DNA of 64,000 nucleotides from Parashewanella spongiae (GTDB lineage Bacteria; Pseudomonadota; Gammaproteobacteria; Enterobacterales; Shewanellaceae): NCBI RefSeq assembly GCF_004358345.1, contig NZ_CP037952.1, positions 558,001 to 622,000 of the forward strand, read 5' to 3'. Shown piece by piece: positions 62,143 to 64,000 of this stretch (position 1 is its first letter; each line of letters starts with the position of its first letter). The notes under the pieces were generated by a model. It saw only the letters and a program-made list of their open reading frames with translations, ran no database searches and was not told where the DNA came from. The position numbers and the translations under genes were made by a program.

Positions 62143-62904
62143 ATGCATGCTCAACGAGAAGCGCCATACACCAAAAATACCTTAATTGAATTACTCGATG
62201 CCCCCGAACATGAACAAACGTTGTTACTGAAGTCGCTCAATAAGATGTTGGATGACTTAACCGCAGCAGAGCGGTTGAAATGGGCCTTTGAGTGTTTGCC
62301 AGATACTCATGCTCTTTCATCAAGTTTTGGCATTCAAGCGGCTGTGATGTTGCACTTGGCGACACAAATACAACCTGATATCCCTGTTATTTTAACGGAT
62401 ACGGGCTATTTATTTCCTGAAACTTATCGATTTATTGACACGTTAACAACGCAGTTGCAGCTCAATTTATCAACATTTCGAGCAGAGACCAGCTCAGTGT
62501 GGCAAGAAGCACGATATGGACAGCTATGGTCGCAAGGGGAAGCTGGGTTGGCGCTGTATAACAAGATCAATAAAGTAGAGCCCATGCAACGTGCGCTCGC
62601 GCAGCTTGGTGTCGGTACTTGGTTTGCAGGGTTACGGCGTGATCAAGCCAAAAGCCGAGAAAATTTGCCGATATTGGCCATTCATGGGAAACGCTATAAG
62701 TTACTGCCCATTATTGATTGGAATAATAAGCAGGTTCATGATTATTTGCAATTACACCAGTTACCTTATCATCCTTTGTGGTATGACAACTATGTCTCCG
62801 TGGGTGACAGTCACTCAAGCAAGCCGTTAGAGCCAGGCATGCTAGAAGAAGAAACGCGTTTTAACGGCATCAAACGAGAGTGTGGTTTGCATTACGAAAT
62901 TTAA
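62143..62904 (+). CDS. cysH: Phosphoadenylyl-sulfate (PAPS) reductase
   Basis: A 253-residue thioredoxin-dependent enzyme converting PAPS to sulfite and PAP. The PP-loop [14 protein letters not shown] is followed by [16 protein letters not shown], then [14 protein letters not shown], and the catalytic ECGLH near the C-terminus. The single Cys motif, without the CC pairs of APS reductases, indicates PAPS use. The ATG at 62143 has GGTGAAG 5 bp upstream; ATG 62131 is an alternative. Last gene of the operon; its stop overlaps that of the convergent ankyrin gene. Confidence 0.94.
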   Translation: MHAQREAPYTKNTLIELLDAPEHEQTLLLKSLNKMLDDLTAAERLKWAFECLPDTHALSSSFGIQAAVMLHLATQIQPDIPVILTDTGYLFPETYRFIDTLTTQLQLNLSTFRAETSSVWQEARYGQLWSQGEAGLALYNKINKVEPMQRALAQLGVGTWFAGLRRDQAKSRENLPILAIHGKRYKLLPIIDWNNKQVHDYLQLHQLPYHPLWYDNYVSVGDSHSSKPLEPGMLEEETRFNGIKRECGLHYEI

Positions 62905-64000
62905 GGAACAAATGACACCAACACATAGTTTGGTTCATCAGTTTTAGAGCTTGAATCTCTTTGAGGGTTGAGTGGTTCTAAGCTCTTCCCTTCTATTGAA
63001 GCTACAATAGTGTTATTGAGAATGAGTCGATTAATGTGTGGATTACTTTTAGCTAAATCGTAGCAGCTTTTCTGATGTAAATCTTTGAGTGACAGGTTTG
63101 GTCTTGGTTTGTTAGAGAGTAGTCTTCTAATAATATCAATGTGTTGATAGTAAATTGCCCAGTGCATAACGGTGAAACCATAGAGCCCTTTAATATTAAC
63201 ATCTACTCCGGCTTTAAGTAACATATCTAAGGCTTTTAGGTTGTGAAAAATAGCAGCCAAATGCAGAGGTTCGAGTCTACTGACAGTGAGCTGAGATGTC
63301 TTGAGCAGCTTTGGGTTTTCCTGTAATACAACGCGTAAGCAATGATTAGCATGTTTGATGACACAATATTGAATGATATTGACGTGAAGCCGAGTGGGTT
63401 TCCTTTGAATAATAGTATTGTAAGAAAAAGTTGCTTTAGCTAATTCGGGTATTGCTATGAGTACTGAACAGGCGTCACCATGATCCGTATCAACAGCAGC
63501 CTTTAAGCAACTGATTAACTCTTTGGTCAAAAAATTGTGATGTAAAAACGAGGCTGAAAGATACTGAATATGTTTGAGGACAAGCAGGAATGCTTTTAGC
63601 TTTACAGTCGGCGACATAAGATAAGAACGTTTGCTGAGAGCCACTAGTACGGGTGTAGGTGCTTCATGCTTAAGGTGTTTCATGATGAATGGATTGTCTT
63701 CTTTTAGGCTGTCATATAAATGCTGTTTATTGATCCATTCAGTGGTAGCGGCGATAACATCAGGCTCTTGAAGCTGATTTATCAGCACTTCTGTTAGTGC
63801 TTTGATCAGCCTTTGGCTGCCTAGTTGATTAAGTTGTTCACAATAAAAATGATTTAATGTTTTAAGATCTATGGTGTTGGTAATGGCTTCTGAGCATAAA
63901 TCAAATATTTTACTTTCCGAAAACCCATTCATATTAAATTGGATAAGATCGCTTAAAGTAAGTGGACGTGATACGCCATCTTCAAGGATATAAAAGTACA
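62901..64000 (-). CDS. Ankyrin-repeat protein, 5'-truncated by window edge
   Basis: The frame stays open from the ATG at 63932 to the window end (22 further codons reading ...[13 protein letters not shown] before MNGFSES), so the real start probably lies outside. At least 365 residues are visible. They are helical, with ankyrin repeats near visible residues 221-295 counted from the ATG ([49 protein letters not shown]). The C-terminal tail is Ser/Asp-rich. No membrane segment. It resembles the protein at 54007 in style and probably belongs to the same functional class. Tail-to-tail overlap with cysH by 4 nt. Confidence 0.8.
   Translation of the reverse strand, partial: YFYILEDGVSRPLTLSDLIQFNMNGFSESKIFDLCSEAITNTIDLKTLNHFYCEQLNQLGSQRLIKALTEVLINQLQEPDVIAATTEWINKQHLYDSLKEDNPFIMKHLKHEAPTPVLVALSKRSYLMSPTVKLKAFLLVLKHIQYLSASFLHHNFLTKELISCLKAAVDTDHGDACSVLIAIPELAKATFSYNTIIQRKPTRLHVNIIQYCVIKHANHCLRVVLQENPKLLKTSQLTVSRLEPLHLAAIFHNLKALDMLLKAGVDVNIKGLYGFTVMHWAIYYQHIDIIRRLLSNKPRPNLSLKDLHQKSCYDLAKSNPHINRLILNNTIVASIEGKSLEPLNPQRDSSSKTDEPNYVLVSFVP

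Noticed and set aside
1-64000. tRNA, rRNA or CRISPR loci
   Set aside because: Read through intergenic regions on both strands; no cloverleaf with a conserved T-loop, rRNA stretch or spacer array was recognised. A tRNAscan/CRISPR finder run would settle this.

Overview
The window looks like a chromosomal piece of a marine gammaproteobacterium of the Shewanella/Parashewanella type (order Alteromonadales). The evidence is gene content and order typical of that group: slyX/fkpA divergent, ubiD-fre, hslV-hslU-DUF971, cysJ-cysI-cysH, pit with its DUF47 partner, a PutA without the N-terminal DNA-binding domain, a csgB-csgA curlin pair and vibriolysin-like M4 proteases. The DNA is AT-rich. No rRNA, tRNA, CRISPR array or prophage was seen. 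Both window ends cut through genes: a 5'-truncated hypothetical gene at the left edge, and an ankyrin-repeat gene whose frame stays open through the right edge.

Layout. 0-6.4 kb: two accessory repeat-rich proteins around a MazG-like pyrophosphohydrolase, with two dispersed repeat elements. 6.4-18.6 kb: housekeeping genes (phosphoribosyltransferase, M1 aminopeptidase lipoprotein, a def-COG3014-lpoB operon, slyX/fkpA, yacL, a DUF3149 small membrane protein behind an FNR-type site, a SieB-like protein, tcdA) mixed with hypotheticals. 18.6-21.1 kb: a mobile-element nest in which a group II intron sits in the end of a MITE. 21.1-26.2 kb: curlin genes and a secreted subtilisin-like protease. 26.2-34.4 kb: a ygiF-like triphosphatase, DUF47-pit phosphate transport, a ygiM-like SH3 protein and putA. 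34.4-39.9 kb: nested MITEs and a 1255-residue protein made of tandem pentatricopeptide (PPR) motifs ending in an apparent SMR domain. 40-53.8 kb: AraC regulator, cupredoxin-like protein, fre, ubiD, a eukaryotic-type protein-kinase-like protein, secreted M4 proteases, and hslVU behind a sigma-32-type promoter. 54-64 kb: two ankyrin-repeat proteins flanking a fatty-acid-hydroxylase-family gene and the cysJIH sulfite/PAPS reduction operon.

Two themes stand out. First, there is a set of eukaryote-like, probably host-directed proteins (PPR-SMR, kinase-like, two ankyrin proteins, a four-copy novel-domain protein), scattered singly among core genes rather than in an island. The PPR-SMR protein is the most striking: its architecture is otherwise known mainly from plant organelle RNA-processing factors. 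Its 84-residue repeats are nearly identical, yet they vary at the positions that set RNA-base specificity in plant PPRs. Second, the intergenic space is colonised by five families of short non-autonomous repeats (MITE-like, with terminal inverted repeats). They cluster just downstream of stop codons, nest in one another, recombine into hybrids, and share a small hairpin module whose stem shows compensatory base changes.

All functions come from reading motifs and gene order in the sequence. No database search was possible.
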